From the NCBI GenBank assembly GCA_009720755.1, contig WNKV01000002.1:1-64000 (forward strand): a stretch of 64,000 nucleotides of DNA, written 5' to 3'. The notes below the pieces were generated by a model, which made no database searches, was not told where the DNA came from, and saw only the letters and a program-made list of their open reading frames with translations. Both the position numbers and the translations under genes were made by a program. This DNA is from Rhodoplanes serenus (GTDB lineage Bacteria; Pseudomonadota; Alphaproteobacteria; Rhizobiales; Xanthobacteraceae). This document shows, piece after piece, positions 57,117 through 64,000 of this stretch (position 1 is the first letter of the stretch; each line of letters begins with the position of its first letter).

Positions 57117-57962
57117 TCACCCGAACTCCGGTCCGGCGATCGCCATGGCGATCGTCGTGTCGCCGCGCGGGGCGGTGCCGCGCACCATCCGCTGCAACGG
57201 CCGCTCCTCGACGAAGCCGTTCGCGGCGAGGCGTGCCCGCAGGTCGGCCCGCTGTGCCACCAGATCGATGATCAGCGGCCCCGGCTCGTGGGCGATCACC
57301 GCGTCGAGCAGGTCTGCGGCGGCGGTCTCGTCCTCGGCGTAGAGCGGACCGATGTGGCGGGCGCAGCGGCCGGCCCGCACCAGGCAGGCGGCGCCCGGCC
57401 GGGCGTGCAGCACGGTGCCGGGCCGCGCCAGGATATCGTCGATCAGCGCCGCGCGGTCGGCCGCCAGGGCGCGCCGATCGAGGGCGAGCAGCACGTCGCG
57501 GCCGGCCGGATCGATGGCAGCTTCGCCGGGTCGCTCGTCGGTCGCGGGCCGCGTCCGCCGCAGCCGCACGAGATCGATGACCGGCACGAAGCCGAGCGGC
57601 CCGTAGACGGCGGCGCCCTGCGGCGTCGCGTCGAGCAGCGGCGTCACGCCCTCGGCCTCGGCGGTCTCGATGCAGCGGCGCAGCAGCGCCGAGGCGAGGC
57701 CGTGGCGACGCCAGGTCGCCGTCACCAGCACCATGCTGATCCAGGCGATGCGCGGCGCTTCCCCGAGCGGCGCGTAGGGCAGCAGCGCCGCGGTGGCGAC
57801 CAGCCGGTCGTCCGCCCGCATCGCCAGTACCCGCCCGCGGGTGCGGAACAGCGTCCAGTCGTCGGCGGTCTGGTTCCACCGCGCCTCGTCGGACAGCGCC
57901 AGCGCGGCCCGCGTCTCGTGCGGCGCGAGCGGCGTCATGGCGCCGAGGTCAATAGCGCCCAT
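57117..57962 (-). CDS. GNAT family N-acetyltransferase
   Basis: The 281-residue protein has an N-terminal GNAT domain with the acetyl-CoA loop TWRRHGLASALLRRCIETAE (about residue 80) and YGPLGFVPV. A second, GNAT-like half follows (LDRRALAADRAALIDD to GFVEERPLQRMVRG), suggesting a tandem two-domain acetyltransferase. The ATG at 57962 has GAGGTG upstream and overlaps the epimerase stop by 14 bp. It may acetylate a pathway intermediate or toxic amine. Substrate unknown. Confidence 0.86.
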   Translation of the reverse strand: MGAIDLGAMTPLAPHETRAALALSDEARWNQTADDWTLFRTRGRVLAMRADDRLVATAALLPYAPLGEAPRIAWISMVLVTATWRRHGLASALLRRCIETAEAEGVTPLLDATPQGAAVYGPLGFVPVIDLVRLRRTRPATDERPGEAAIDPAGRDVLLALDRRALAADRAALIDDILARPGTVLHARPGAACLVRAGRCARHIGPLYAEDETAAADLLDAVIAHEPGPLIIDLVAQRADLRARLAANGFVEERPLQRMVRGTAPRGDTTIAMAIAGPEFG

Positions 57963-59019
57963 CGCGCACCTCGAACTTGGTCGCCTTGCCGAGGCTCGGC
58001 ATCGCCCGCCCGACCCAGTCGGCGGTCCAGTCGAGCATGCGCGCGATGTCGACCACCGGCCGCCCGAACAGCTCTTGCGCCGCGCGGGTGTCGGTGAGCC
58101 AGGCGGTCGCCGCCTCCTGCCCGGTGATCGCCGGGGCGCGGCCGAGACGCTGTCCCAGAGCTTCGGCGAGGCTGCGCACCGACAGCGTCTCGGGTCCGCT
58201 CACATTGATCGGGCTGGTCGGCGTGGTGGCGTGGCGCAGGCAGCGCAGCGCCTGCGCGGCGGCGTCGCCCTGCCAGATCACGTTGACATGGCCCATGGTG
58301 ACGTCGATCGGCTGCCCCGCCGCGATCTTGGCGGCGATGTCGTGGAGCACGCCGTAACGCATGTCGATCGCGTAGTTGAGGCGGAACAGCCGGCCCGGCG
58401 TGCCGTGCAGCGCCGAGAAGTAGGAGAACAGGCGCTCGCGGCCGACGCAGGACTGGGCGTATTCGCCGGGCGGATCGAGCGGGGTCGCCTCGCCGGCGCC
58501 GCCACCGTCGACCGGCACGAACGGATATACGCAGCCGGTCGAGAAGGCGACGATGCGCGAGCGGGCGAAGCGGCGCGCCACCACGGCGGGGCTGTAAACG
58601 TTCATCGCCCAGGTGAGGGCGAGATCGCCCTCCGCGCCGAACTTGCGGCCCGCCATGAAGATGACGTTGGCGACCTCGGGCAGCGCCGCCACGGCGGCCT
58701 CGTCGAGCAGATCGCAGGCGAGTGTCTCGATGCCGCGGGCCTCCAGGCTCTCGCGCAGGCCCGGCTCGCTGAAGCGGGCGACGCCGATCACCCGCTTGGC
58801 CGGCGCCGCCGCCTTGGCGAGCCCCGCCACCGTCGGCCCCATCTTGCCGCCGACGCCGAGCACCAGGATGTCGCCGTCGACCTTCGCAAGATCGTCGATC
58901 AGCGCCCGCGTCGGCCGGCACAGCAGATCGTCGAGCGCCGCGAGATCGGCGATGCGCGCGGGCAGACCATCGTCGAGCAGCGGCGCGGTGGGCGGCGTGA
59001 CGGACGGGGGGGCGGTCAT
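57949..59019 (-). CDS. NAD-dependent epimerase/dehydratase family protein
   Basis: The 356-residue protein has the Rossmann motif VLGVGGKMG at residues 53-61, VIGVARFSEPG, FSTGCVYPFVPVDG and a late IVAFSTGCVYPF. In extended SDRs the catalytic pair is YxxxK; the corresponding stretch here reads EYAQSCVGRE, with Cys where Lys is expected, so catalysis may differ. The family oxidises or epimerises sugars. It lies between the permease and GNAT genes in the TetR-controlled operon. Confidence 0.85.
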   Translation of the reverse strand: MTAPPSVTPPTAPLLDDGLPARIADLAALDDLLCRPTRALIDDLAKVDGDILVLGVGGKMGPTVAGLAKAAAPAKRVIGVARFSEPGLRESLEARGIETLACDLLDEAAVAALPEVANVIFMAGRKFGAEGDLALTWAMNVYSPAVVARRFARSRIVAFSTGCVYPFVPVDGGGAGEATPLDPPGEYAQSCVGRERLFSYFSALHGTPGRLFRLNYAIDMRYGVLHDIAAKIAAGQPIDVTMGHVNVIWQGDAAAQALRCLRHATTPTSPINVSGPETLSVRSLAEALGQRLGRAPAITGQEAATAWLTDTRAAQELFGRPVVDIARMLDWTADWVGRAMPSLGKATKFEVRDGRY

Positions 59020-59030
59020 GCGGGCCTCAC

Positions 59031-59065
59031 TGGATGAAGCATCACTGAATGAAGCATCACTGGAT
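59031..59065. repeat. 15-bp tandem repeat at the end of the permease gene
   Basis: TGGATGAAGCATCAC (59031-59045), TGAATGAAGCATCAC (59046-59060) and a partial third unit span the epimerase-permease junction. Units are in multiples of three, so they would extend the permease frame neatly. Confidence 0.8.
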
Positions 59066-59971
59066 GCGGGCGTCGCGCACGACGACCAGGCGCTCGAGCA
59101 GGAGCACCAGCCCGTAGAGGACGACGCCGATGAGCGTCAGCAGAATGACGGCCATCAGCATGCCGGCGGTGTCGAGCCCGGCCTGCACCTGGATCATCAG
59201 ATAGCCGAGGCCGCGCTCCGAGGCGATGAACTCGCCCACGGTGGCGCCGGCGACCGCCAGGATGGCGCCGACCTTCATGCCCGAGAACAGGTAGGGCAGG
59301 GCGCCGGGAAGCTGGATCTTCTGGAAGAGCTGCCAGCGCGATCCCTTCAGCGAGCGCACGAGATCGAGCAGGTCGGGATCGACCTCGCTCAGCCCGCGGG
59401 CCGTCGTCAGCAGGATCGGGAAAAAGCAGATCGAGAAGGCGATCAGGATATTGGGCACGATGCCGTAGCTGAACCAGACGATGATCAGCGGCCCGAGCGC
59501 CACCTTGGGCACCATGTTGAGGGTGACGAACAAGGGCAGCAGGATCACGGCGATCAGCCGGAACCACGAGAAGGCGACGGCGCAGACGACGCCGACCACG
59601 ACGCCCAGCAGATACCCGCCGAAGATCTCGATCGCGGTCACCGCCACGTTCGGAAGCCAGGCATAGTGCGGCTGTGCGAGCGTCGCCAGGGTGGCGCGCG
59701 GCGACGGCAGCACGAAGGCAGGAATCGCGAACAGGTCGACGGCGAGCTGCCAGACCAGGACGACGCCGAGATGGACGGCGATCACCGTGGCGGTCTTGGC
59801 GAGAGCCGCGCGGGTGGCGGCGGCGCGGGAGGGGTCACCACCCGGCGGCGCACCGTGGTCGAGCGCGCCGGCGTCGAGCACGCCCGCGTCGATCGCGCCG
59901 GCACCCGCGGCCTCGGCGGTCGCCGTGGCGGCGGAAGGATTCGGTACGTCGCCTGTACGATCCGCGTTCAC
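59057..59971 (-). CDS. NitT/TauT-type ABC transporter permease, TetR cluster
   Basis: The 304-residue protein has an Ala/Gly/Asp-rich N-terminus of about 55 residues, then six membrane segments and the EAA loop LKGSRWQLFQKIQLPGALPYLFSGMKV. The GTG at 59971 has GAGG 7 nt upstream. It is the first gene of the operon, 71 bp downstream of the TetR operator palindrome. The long polar head is not typical of the family and may be disordered. Confidence 0.9.
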   Translation of the reverse strand: MNADRTGDVPNPSAATATAEAAGAGAIDAGVLDAGALDHGAPPGGDPSRAAATRAALAKTATVIAVHLGVVLVWQLAVDLFAIPAFVLPSPRATLATLAQPHYAWLPNVAVTAIEIFGGYLLGVVVGVVCAVAFSWFRLIAVILLPLFVTLNMVPKVALGPLIIVWFSYGIVPNILIAFSICFFPILLTTARGLSEVDPDLLDLVRSLKGSRWQLFQKIQLPGALPYLFSGMKVGAILAVAGATVGEFIASERGLGYLMIQVQAGLDTAGMLMAVILLTLIGVVLYGLVLLLERLVVVRDARIQ

Positions 59972-60041
59972 CGGCCGTCCTCTCGTTCGGCCGCCCGTCG
60001 TACGGGCGTCGGCCTTCAGATGTAGCGCGGCCCGCGCCCCA

Positions 60042-60061
60042 TATCAACCGTCTGGTTGATA
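60042..60061. promoter_or_regulatory. TetR operator, perfect palindrome
   Basis: TATCAACC-GTCT-GGTTGATA has perfect 8-bp arms and a 4-bp centre, the typical size and form of a TetR-family site. It lies between the tetR stop and the permease start, so binding would control the operon 59971-55215. Confidence 0.75.
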
Positions 60062-60065
60062 GGCG

Positions 60066-60902
60066 TCACGGCCGCAGGGCGTTCATCACCAGGTCGACCA
60101 CGTGGGCGCGGCGCGTCGCCACCGCGGCGCGACTGTCGAGCCGGCGCTTGAAGATGGTCGACAGCGTGGCGGCGTTGGAGAAGTAGAAGTAGCCGAGCGC
60201 CGCGATCGAGACATAGAGCTGGAGCGGATCGACGCCGGGCCGGAAGACGCCGGCCGCGACGCCCTTGTCGAGGGTCGCGGCGATCAGCGCGATCAGCGGC
60301 GAATGCATGGTCGGCAGCTTGCCGGAGCGGCGCACATGCACGGCGCCGTGGCGGTTCTCGTCGGTGAGGATCGACACGAAGTCCGGATGGGCCGCGAGGT
60401 GATCGAACGAGATGCCGATCAGATGCGCGATCGCCTCGGCGGGCGCCATGCCGGCGAGATCGACGGTGCGCTCGGCGGCGCGGATCTCGTCGTAGAGCCA
60501 TTCCAGCACCGCGAGATAGAGCGCGTCCTTGTCGCCGAAGTGATGATAGACGAGCTGCTTGTTCACCCCGGCGCGGGCCGCGATCTCGTCGACACGGGCG
60601 CCGGCGAGCCCCTTGGCGGCGAACTCGGTGCGGGCGGCGGCCAAGAGGGCGCGGCGCGTCGCCGCAGGGTCGCGGGTTCGGCGGGCCGGGGCGGCTTCGG
60701 TCTTGCGAGGGGCGATGCTGCGGGCCGACGGGCCTTGCGCCGCGGCGTCGCGGCGCGTGGCGCCGGCCTGCCTAGTGCTGGCCTGCTTGGGACCGGCCTG
60801 CTTGGTGCGCGCGCGCGTGCCCCCGGCCGATGCCGCGCTGTCGCCTCGCCCACTGCCGCTTCGCCCGCTCTCGCCGCCGGGGCCGCTCCGTCGCCTCGCC
60901 AT
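60066..60902 (-). CDS. TetR family transcriptional regulator with long basic N-terminus
   Basis: The 278-residue protein has a TetR DNA-binding domain at about residues 78-135 (ATRRALLAAARTEFAAKGLAGARVDEIAARAGVNKQLVYHHFGDKDALYLAVLE region) and a ligand domain of normal size. The first 77 residues are basic and repetitive, partly from a 15-bp tandem repeat. Typical TetR proteins start within 20 residues of the DNA-binding domain. The ATG at 60902 was chosen over TTG at 60911. Operators lie on both sides of the gene. Confidence 0.9.
   Translation of the reverse strand: MARRRSGPGGESGRSGSGRGDSAASAGGTRARTKQAGPKQASTRQAGATRRDAAAQGPSARSIAPRKTEAAPARRTRDPAATRRALLAAARTEFAAKGLAGARVDEIAARAGVNKQLVYHHFGDKDALYLAVLEWLYDEIRAAERTVDLAGMAPAEAIAHLIGISFDHLAAHPDFVSILTDENRHGAVHVRRSGKLPTMHSPLIALIAATLDKGVAAGVFRPGVDPLQLYVSIAALGYFYFSNAATLSTIFKRRLDSRAAVATRRAHVVDLVMNALRP
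60764..60808. repeat. 15-bp in-frame tandem repeat in the tetR head
   Basis: CGGCCTGCCTAGTGC, TGGCCTGCTTGGGAC and CGGCCTGCTTGGTGC follow each other from 60764 to 60808. They encode KQAG-type pentapeptides in the N-terminal extension. Confidence 0.85.
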
Positions 60903-60907
60903 CCGAA

Positions 60908-60923
60908 CCAACCAACCAGTTGA
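60908..60923. promoter_or_regulatory. Degenerate TetR operator in front of tetR
   Basis: CCAACC-AACC-AGTTGA matches TCAACC-N4-GGTTGA at 10 of 12 arm positions, including the 4-bp spacing. It lies 6 bp upstream of the tetR ATG, where binding would block tetR expression. Confidence 0.5.
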
Positions 60924-61024
60924 ATGTTCATTGACGCGCTGTCACCTCGTTGGTACCGATTCCGTGGCGGCCTCACAAGCCGTGCCGGAGCGCGAGGCTC
61001 CTCCGGCGGAGTGATACGAGATCG

Positions 61025-61156
61025 GGGTGATCCATTCCGTGGCCGTTCCGGACGCCGCGAAGCGGCTGTCCGGAATCCAGCCGAGAGTCCGAAGTTTGCC
61101 GCGGGATGACGTGTTTCGCTGGGTTCCGGGTTCGCGGCTTCGCCGCGCCCGGGAAC
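61025..61156. repeat. Palindromic dispersed element, copy B
   Basis: CATTCC...GGAATCCAGCCG, GCCGCGGGAT and GGTTCCGGGTTCGCGGC...CGGGAACGAC occur in the same order as in the copy at 29230-29335, with substitutions. It is a diverged relative of that element. Confidence 0.65.
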
Positions 61157-61303
61157 GACGGCGAGCTGATCACCCGGAAACAGTATGATCCGGCCGTCGC
61201 GGCGCAGGCGTTCAGCCGCGCAAGCCGCAGCGGGCCGGTCGTTCGGGCGGTCAACCAGGGGGGTCGGCCGAGGTGCCGCGCCGCCCGCAGCGGAGCTTGC
61301 ATC

Positions 61304-62368
61304 ATGGTCGAGACGAACGCGGCCCGGATTTCCGGGATCGGTCGATGGTCGGCGCGGGTCGCCGGCGCCGTCCTCGCGGGGGCTGCTCTCACGGCGCTCG
61401 CGCTGCCGGGCGTCGCGCAGGCGCAGGCCCCCGAGAAGGTGACGCTCGTCCTCAACTGGGTGCCGACGGCCGATCACGCCGCCTATTATTATGCCAAGCA
61501 GCAGGGTCTGTATGCCAAGGCCGGCATCGATCTCTCGATCGAGGTCGGGCGCGGCTCGGCGCTGTCGGCCCAGAAGGTCGGCTCGGGCGGCGCCGCGTTC
61601 GGGGTGTCGGATCTCGCCACCTCGCTGGTCGCCAAGGGCAAGGGCGCCGATCTCGCCGCCGTGATGATCGTCTACGCCAACTCGCCGCAGGGCTTCTACT
61701 GGCTCAAGAGCTCCGGCATCGCCGGCCCGAAGGACTTCGCCGGCCGCAAGATCGGCAACCCGCCGGGGGACGCGGCCCGCATCATGTGGCCGGCCTTCGC
61801 CAAGGCGGTGGGTCTCGATCCGGCCTCCGTCACCTTCGTCAACATTACGCCGCAGGCCAAGAACGCCGCGCTGAAGAGCCGCACCGTCGACGTCATCAGC
61901 GACTTCTTCAACGAGCACGACACCAAGGTGATCGAGATGGGCGAGGATCTCGTCCATCTGCCGTGGAAGCAGGTCGGCCTCAATCCGTACGGCAACGCCG
62001 TGATCGTCAACGGCGCTTTTCTCCAGGCCAAGCCGGCCGTGGTCGAGAATTTCGTCAAGATCTCGCAGCGCGCCTTCGCCCAGTGCGTCGCCGACTTCAC
62101 GCCGTGCCTGAAGGCGCTGACCGAGGGCGTGTCGGGCCTCGACGAAGCCACCCAGCGGCGCCAGTGGGAGCGCATCAAGTGGCTGATGACCGATAGCTTC
62201 ACCACCGAGAAGGGTCTCGGCTGGATCGACGGCGACCGGCTGAAGGCCGATTACGAGCTGGTGCAGACCTATATCGGCCTGGACAAGCCGTTCGATCCTG
62301 CGAGCGTGTTCACCACCCGGTTCCTCGACCCCGCCGTGAAGATGGACGCCTCCAAGGTCAAGAACTGA
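61304..62368 (+). CDS. NMT1/THI5-like ABC substrate-binding protein, TetR cluster
   Basis: The 354-residue protein has a signal peptide ending near ALALPGVAQA and the family start LVLNWVPTADHAAYYYAKQQGLYAKAGIDL, then FGVSDLATSLVAKGKG and PPGDAARIMWP. It is the missing binding protein for the permease/ATPase genes on the other strand. The ATG at 61304 has GGAG 8 nt upstream; a longer reading through the repeat element was rejected. Placement across from tetR suggests shared control. Confidence 0.92.
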   Translation: MVETNAARISGIGRWSARVAGAVLAGAALTALALPGVAQAQAPEKVTLVLNWVPTADHAAYYYAKQQGLYAKAGIDLSIEVGRGSALSAQKVGSGGAAFGVSDLATSLVAKGKGADLAAVMIVYANSPQGFYWLKSSGIAGPKDFAGRKIGNPPGDAARIMWPAFAKAVGLDPASVTFVNITPQAKNAALKSRTVDVISDFFNEHDTKVIEMGEDLVHLPWKQVGLNPYGNAVIVNGAFLQAKPAVVENFVKISQRAFAQCVADFTPCLKALTEGVSGLDEATQRRQWERIKWLMTDSFTTEKGLGWIDGDRLKADYELVQTYIGLDKPFDPASVFTTRFLDPAVKMDASKVKN

Positions 62369-62491
62369 CGGACCGGCCGGGGCGCCGGCGGGGGCGGACG
62401 GCTGACGATAGGGCTTGCGGGCGCCGCAGATCCGCCCCAAGTGTCGTCGAAGACTGATCCGCTTCCGTGGGTCCGCCAGCAAGGCCGCGCC

Positions 62492-63238
62492 ATGCTCCGT
62501 CTCGTCGTCTCCGGGCTCGTCGTTTCCCGGTCGTTTGCCGCCATGGCGTCGCGGCTGCGCCCCGTCGCCATGCTCGCCGCTGCTGTCGTCCTTTCGGCGG
62601 GGCTGTCGCTCGCCGCGCTGTCGGCAGCAGGGCCGGCTGCCGCCCAGGCCACGGGCCAGACGCCGCCCCAGGCGCAGGCTGGCCGTGGTGGCGCCGACGC
62701 CGTCACCCCGGTCGAGGAGTACGCCAAGCAGGTCGAGGAGCTGAAGAAGGGCTATCCCGATCTCGGCAAGCGCATCGAGGAATCGGCCCGCACCATCGAC
62801 GAGATGAGCGATGTCGGCACCGCCCGCAAGGAGATCGAGGAGCTGCGCGCCGTCGTCGCCGGCCTGCTCGGCGCCGTCTCCGACAACGGCACGGTGTCGC
62901 AGCTCGGCGCCAAGGCGCTGGCGCACGGCCGCGGCAAGCTGAAATCGATCGAGCAGGACGCCCGCTTCAAGCCGGAGGAGCGCGAGTTCCTGCTCGACCA
63001 GTGGCGCCGGCTGGTCGCCGAGACCGAGCGCGCCACCGAGGACCTGGAGAGCGCCCGCAAGGAGTTCGCCGATCTCCTGCGCACGCTCCAGACCCGCGAG
63101 GACTTCATCGACGAGCTGATGCAGGTGCGCCGCGCCACCGAGGCGTTGGCGGTGATGCGCAACCTCACCCGCGAGATCCGCGACGCCTCCAGCAAGCTGA
63201 AGTCCCTGATCGGGGGCCTCAAGCCGCCGGGAGTGTGA
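62492..63238 (+). CDS. Predicted secreted coiled-coil protein, unrecognised
   Basis: The 248-residue protein has a hydrophobic leader (VAMLAAAVVLSAGLSLAAL, ending AAAQA) and then mostly charged helices: EEYAKQVEELKKGYPDLGKR, TARKEIEELRAVVAGL, ERATEDLESARKEFADLL and a final REIRDASSKLKSLIGGL. Heptad-like spacing suggests a coiled coil in the periplasm. I recognise no family. A GTG at 62441 and an ATG at 62543 are alternative starts; 62492 is favoured by AAGG upstream. The lipoprotein gene follows 3 bp after its stop. Confidence 0.68.
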   Translation: MLRLVVSGLVVSRSFAAMASRLRPVAMLAAAVVLSAGLSLAALSAAGPAAAQATGQTPPQAQAGRGGADAVTPVEEYAKQVEELKKGYPDLGKRIEESARTIDEMSDVGTARKEIEELRAVVAGLLGAVSDNGTVSQLGAKALAHGRGKLKSIEQDARFKPEEREFLLDQWRRLVAETERATEDLESARKEFADLLRTLQTREDFIDELMQVRRATEALAVMRNLTREIRDASSKLKSLIGGLKPPGV

Positions 63239-63241
63239 GCG

Positions 63242-63622
63242 ATGCGCAAGGTCGTGCTCGCCGCCGGGGCTGCGGCGGCGCTGGCGCTCGGCGGCATCGC
63301 CGCCTGCAAGCTCGACGGCGGCGGCACCGGCTATGTGGAGATTCGCACCGTGCCGGTGACGCCGCCGCCCAGCATGACGCTGTTCCTCGGCGGCGCGAAG
63401 CTCGATCCGTTCAAGAAGGGCAGCGCCGTGCTGCGCCAGAGCGTCGGCACTCACAAGCTGGGCGTCGCCACCTCGGGCGATCCGATCCCGCTGTGCGAGC
63501 TGGTGGTGAAGAAGGACCGCATCACCACCGTCACGGTGTCGCTTTTGGAGCGGCCGCCGCGCTGCCAGTGCCGCGCCACGTCCGGCACCGACGCGGCCTC
63601 CAACAAGCGCTGCGAGGGGTGA
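63242..63622 (+). CDS. Putative small lipoprotein, unrecognised
   Basis: The 126-residue protein has MRKVVLAAGAAAALALGG and the lipobox IAAC, with the lipidated cysteine near residue 22. The mature part has VEIRTVPVTPPPSMTLFLGGAKL, then CELVVKKDRITTVTVSLL and a Cys-rich end (CQCRATSG...KRC). Those cysteines may form disulfides in the periplasm. It is coupled to the coiled-coil gene and would be modified by Lgt. Family and function are not recognised. Confidence 0.7.
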   Translation: MRKVVLAAGAAAALALGGIAACKLDGGGTGYVEIRTVPVTPPPSMTLFLGGAKLDPFKKGSAVLRQSVGTHKLGVATSGDPIPLCELVVKKDRITTVTVSLLERPPRCQCRATSGTDAASNKRCEG

Positions 63623-63658
63623 GGACCGGACGAGCCAGGCTCCCGGCCTTGCAATTCC

Positions 63659-64000
63659 TCACGCCGCCAGCGGTTCGGCCAGCGACAGGCCGGCGCGGGC
63701 CGCCGCCAGGTTGAGATCGGCGAACTTCTCCGGCGTCTCGCGGCGGATCGCCTCGGCGAGCGCCTCCGGCCCGCACAGGCCCGACAGCGCCACGAAGGCG
63801 CCGAGCGCCACCATGTTGGCGATGCGTGGGCTGCCGGTCGCCACCGCCCGCGCCGCGATTGGCAGCCGGTGCAGGCGTCCGCCCGCCGGCCCGGTGGCGA
63901 TGCTCTCGTCGACGAGGACGAGCGCATCCGGCTTGATCAGCCCGGCCGAGCGGTCGTAGCCGACCTGGTCGAGGGCGATCAGCACGTCGAGCCCGGTCAC
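63659..64000 (-). CDS. 2-oxoacid:acceptor oxidoreductase gamma subunit, C-terminal part
   Basis: The last 113 residues are visible and the gene continues past the window edge. DVLIALDQVGYDRSAGLIKPDALVLVDESIA and NMVALGAFVALSGL match the gamma domain of pyruvate/2-ketoglutarate/indolepyruvate ferredoxin oxidoreductases. These enzymes decarboxylate 2-oxoacids with CoA and ferredoxin. Which oxoacid is used depends on subunits outside the window. It is convergent with the lipoprotein gene. Confidence 0.85.
   Translation of the reverse strand: MTGLDVLIALDQVGYDRSAGLIKPDALVLVDESIATGPAGGRLHRLPIAARAVATGSPRIANMVALGAFVALSGLCGPEALAEAIRRETPEKFADLNLAAARAGLSLAEPLAA

Larger units (their letters stand above)
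60903..61303. other. 401-bp divergent gap, tetR/binding protein
   Basis: The region holds an operator-like site at 60908-60923, a diverged palindromic element at 61025-61156, and a TCAACC half-site at 61251-61256 near the binding-protein gene. No further gene is supported. Confidence 0.5.

Noticed and set aside
60563-63454. Long minus-strand open frame across the binding-protein and coiled-coil genes
   Set aside because: It is antisense to well-supported genes and shows only His/Arg/Gly-rich low-complexity sequence.

Overview
This is a GC-rich chromosomal window (I judge it near 70% G+C by eye) from an alphaproteobacterium, most likely order Hyphomicrobiales (Rhizobiales), in or near Xanthobacteraceae/Nitrobacteraceae. 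The evidence is the gene order DUF2948-hisD-UPF0262-low-MW phosphatase ... infA-maf-yacG, the blocks lgt-MidA-pgeF and rplY-pth-ychF, an endonuclease-type MutL, several Bug-type solute receptors, and short palindromic intergenic repeats of the kind dispersed in these genomes. No rRNA, tRNA, CRISPR array, integrase or transposase was recognised.

Layout. 1-7277: the 3' end of mutL, an accessory LysR/metallo-hydrolase/Bug-receptor patch, then rsmD-rluB and the divergent tadA; rluB has a long tail built of 201-bp tandem repeats. 7296-12519: patatin-like lipase overlapping a fluoroacetate-dehalogenase-like hydrolase, then an RDD membrane protein, purD and a YbjN protein. 13184-17846: prs, a lipoprotein, pgeF, MidA-like methyltransferase and lgt. 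18114-23216: ubiK, rplY, pth, an overlapping VapB/VapC-like pair, ychF, DUF4282 and DUF2948. 23389-25648: hisD-UPF0262-phosphatase. 25823-30863: an amidohydrolase, GntR and tripartite tricarboxylate transporter (TTT) module lying inside an otherwise conserved housekeeping block. 31052-41157: infA, maf, yacG, carB, greA, DUF6165, a family 9 glycosyltransferase, lrp, trxB and a lysR. 41158-43570: a possible small RNA region, msrP and an unrecognised gene.

43603-62368 is mostly transport and catabolism. An NitT/TauT-type ABC operon stands back to back with an enolase-superfamily enzyme. A second TTT system is followed by two TIM-barrel isomerases and a PfpI-like protein, then a FUSC-type membrane protein. 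Last comes a TetR-controlled cluster: ABC permease, NAD-epimerase, GNAT, DapA-like aldolase and ABC ATPase, with its binding protein on the opposite strand. The window closes with two secreted proteins of unknown function and the 3' end of a 2-oxoacid oxidoreductase gamma subunit.

How the genes work together. Housekeeping operons show tight 1-4 base start/stop overlaps and readable sigma70-type promoters. The accessory modules each pair a transporter with enzymes of unknown substrate and a local regulator. The strongest regulatory signal is a TetR-type operator, TCAACC-N4-GGTTGA, present before the transporter operon and in degenerate form in front of tetR itself. Short tandem repeats of 14-18 bp recur through the window, inside and outside genes.
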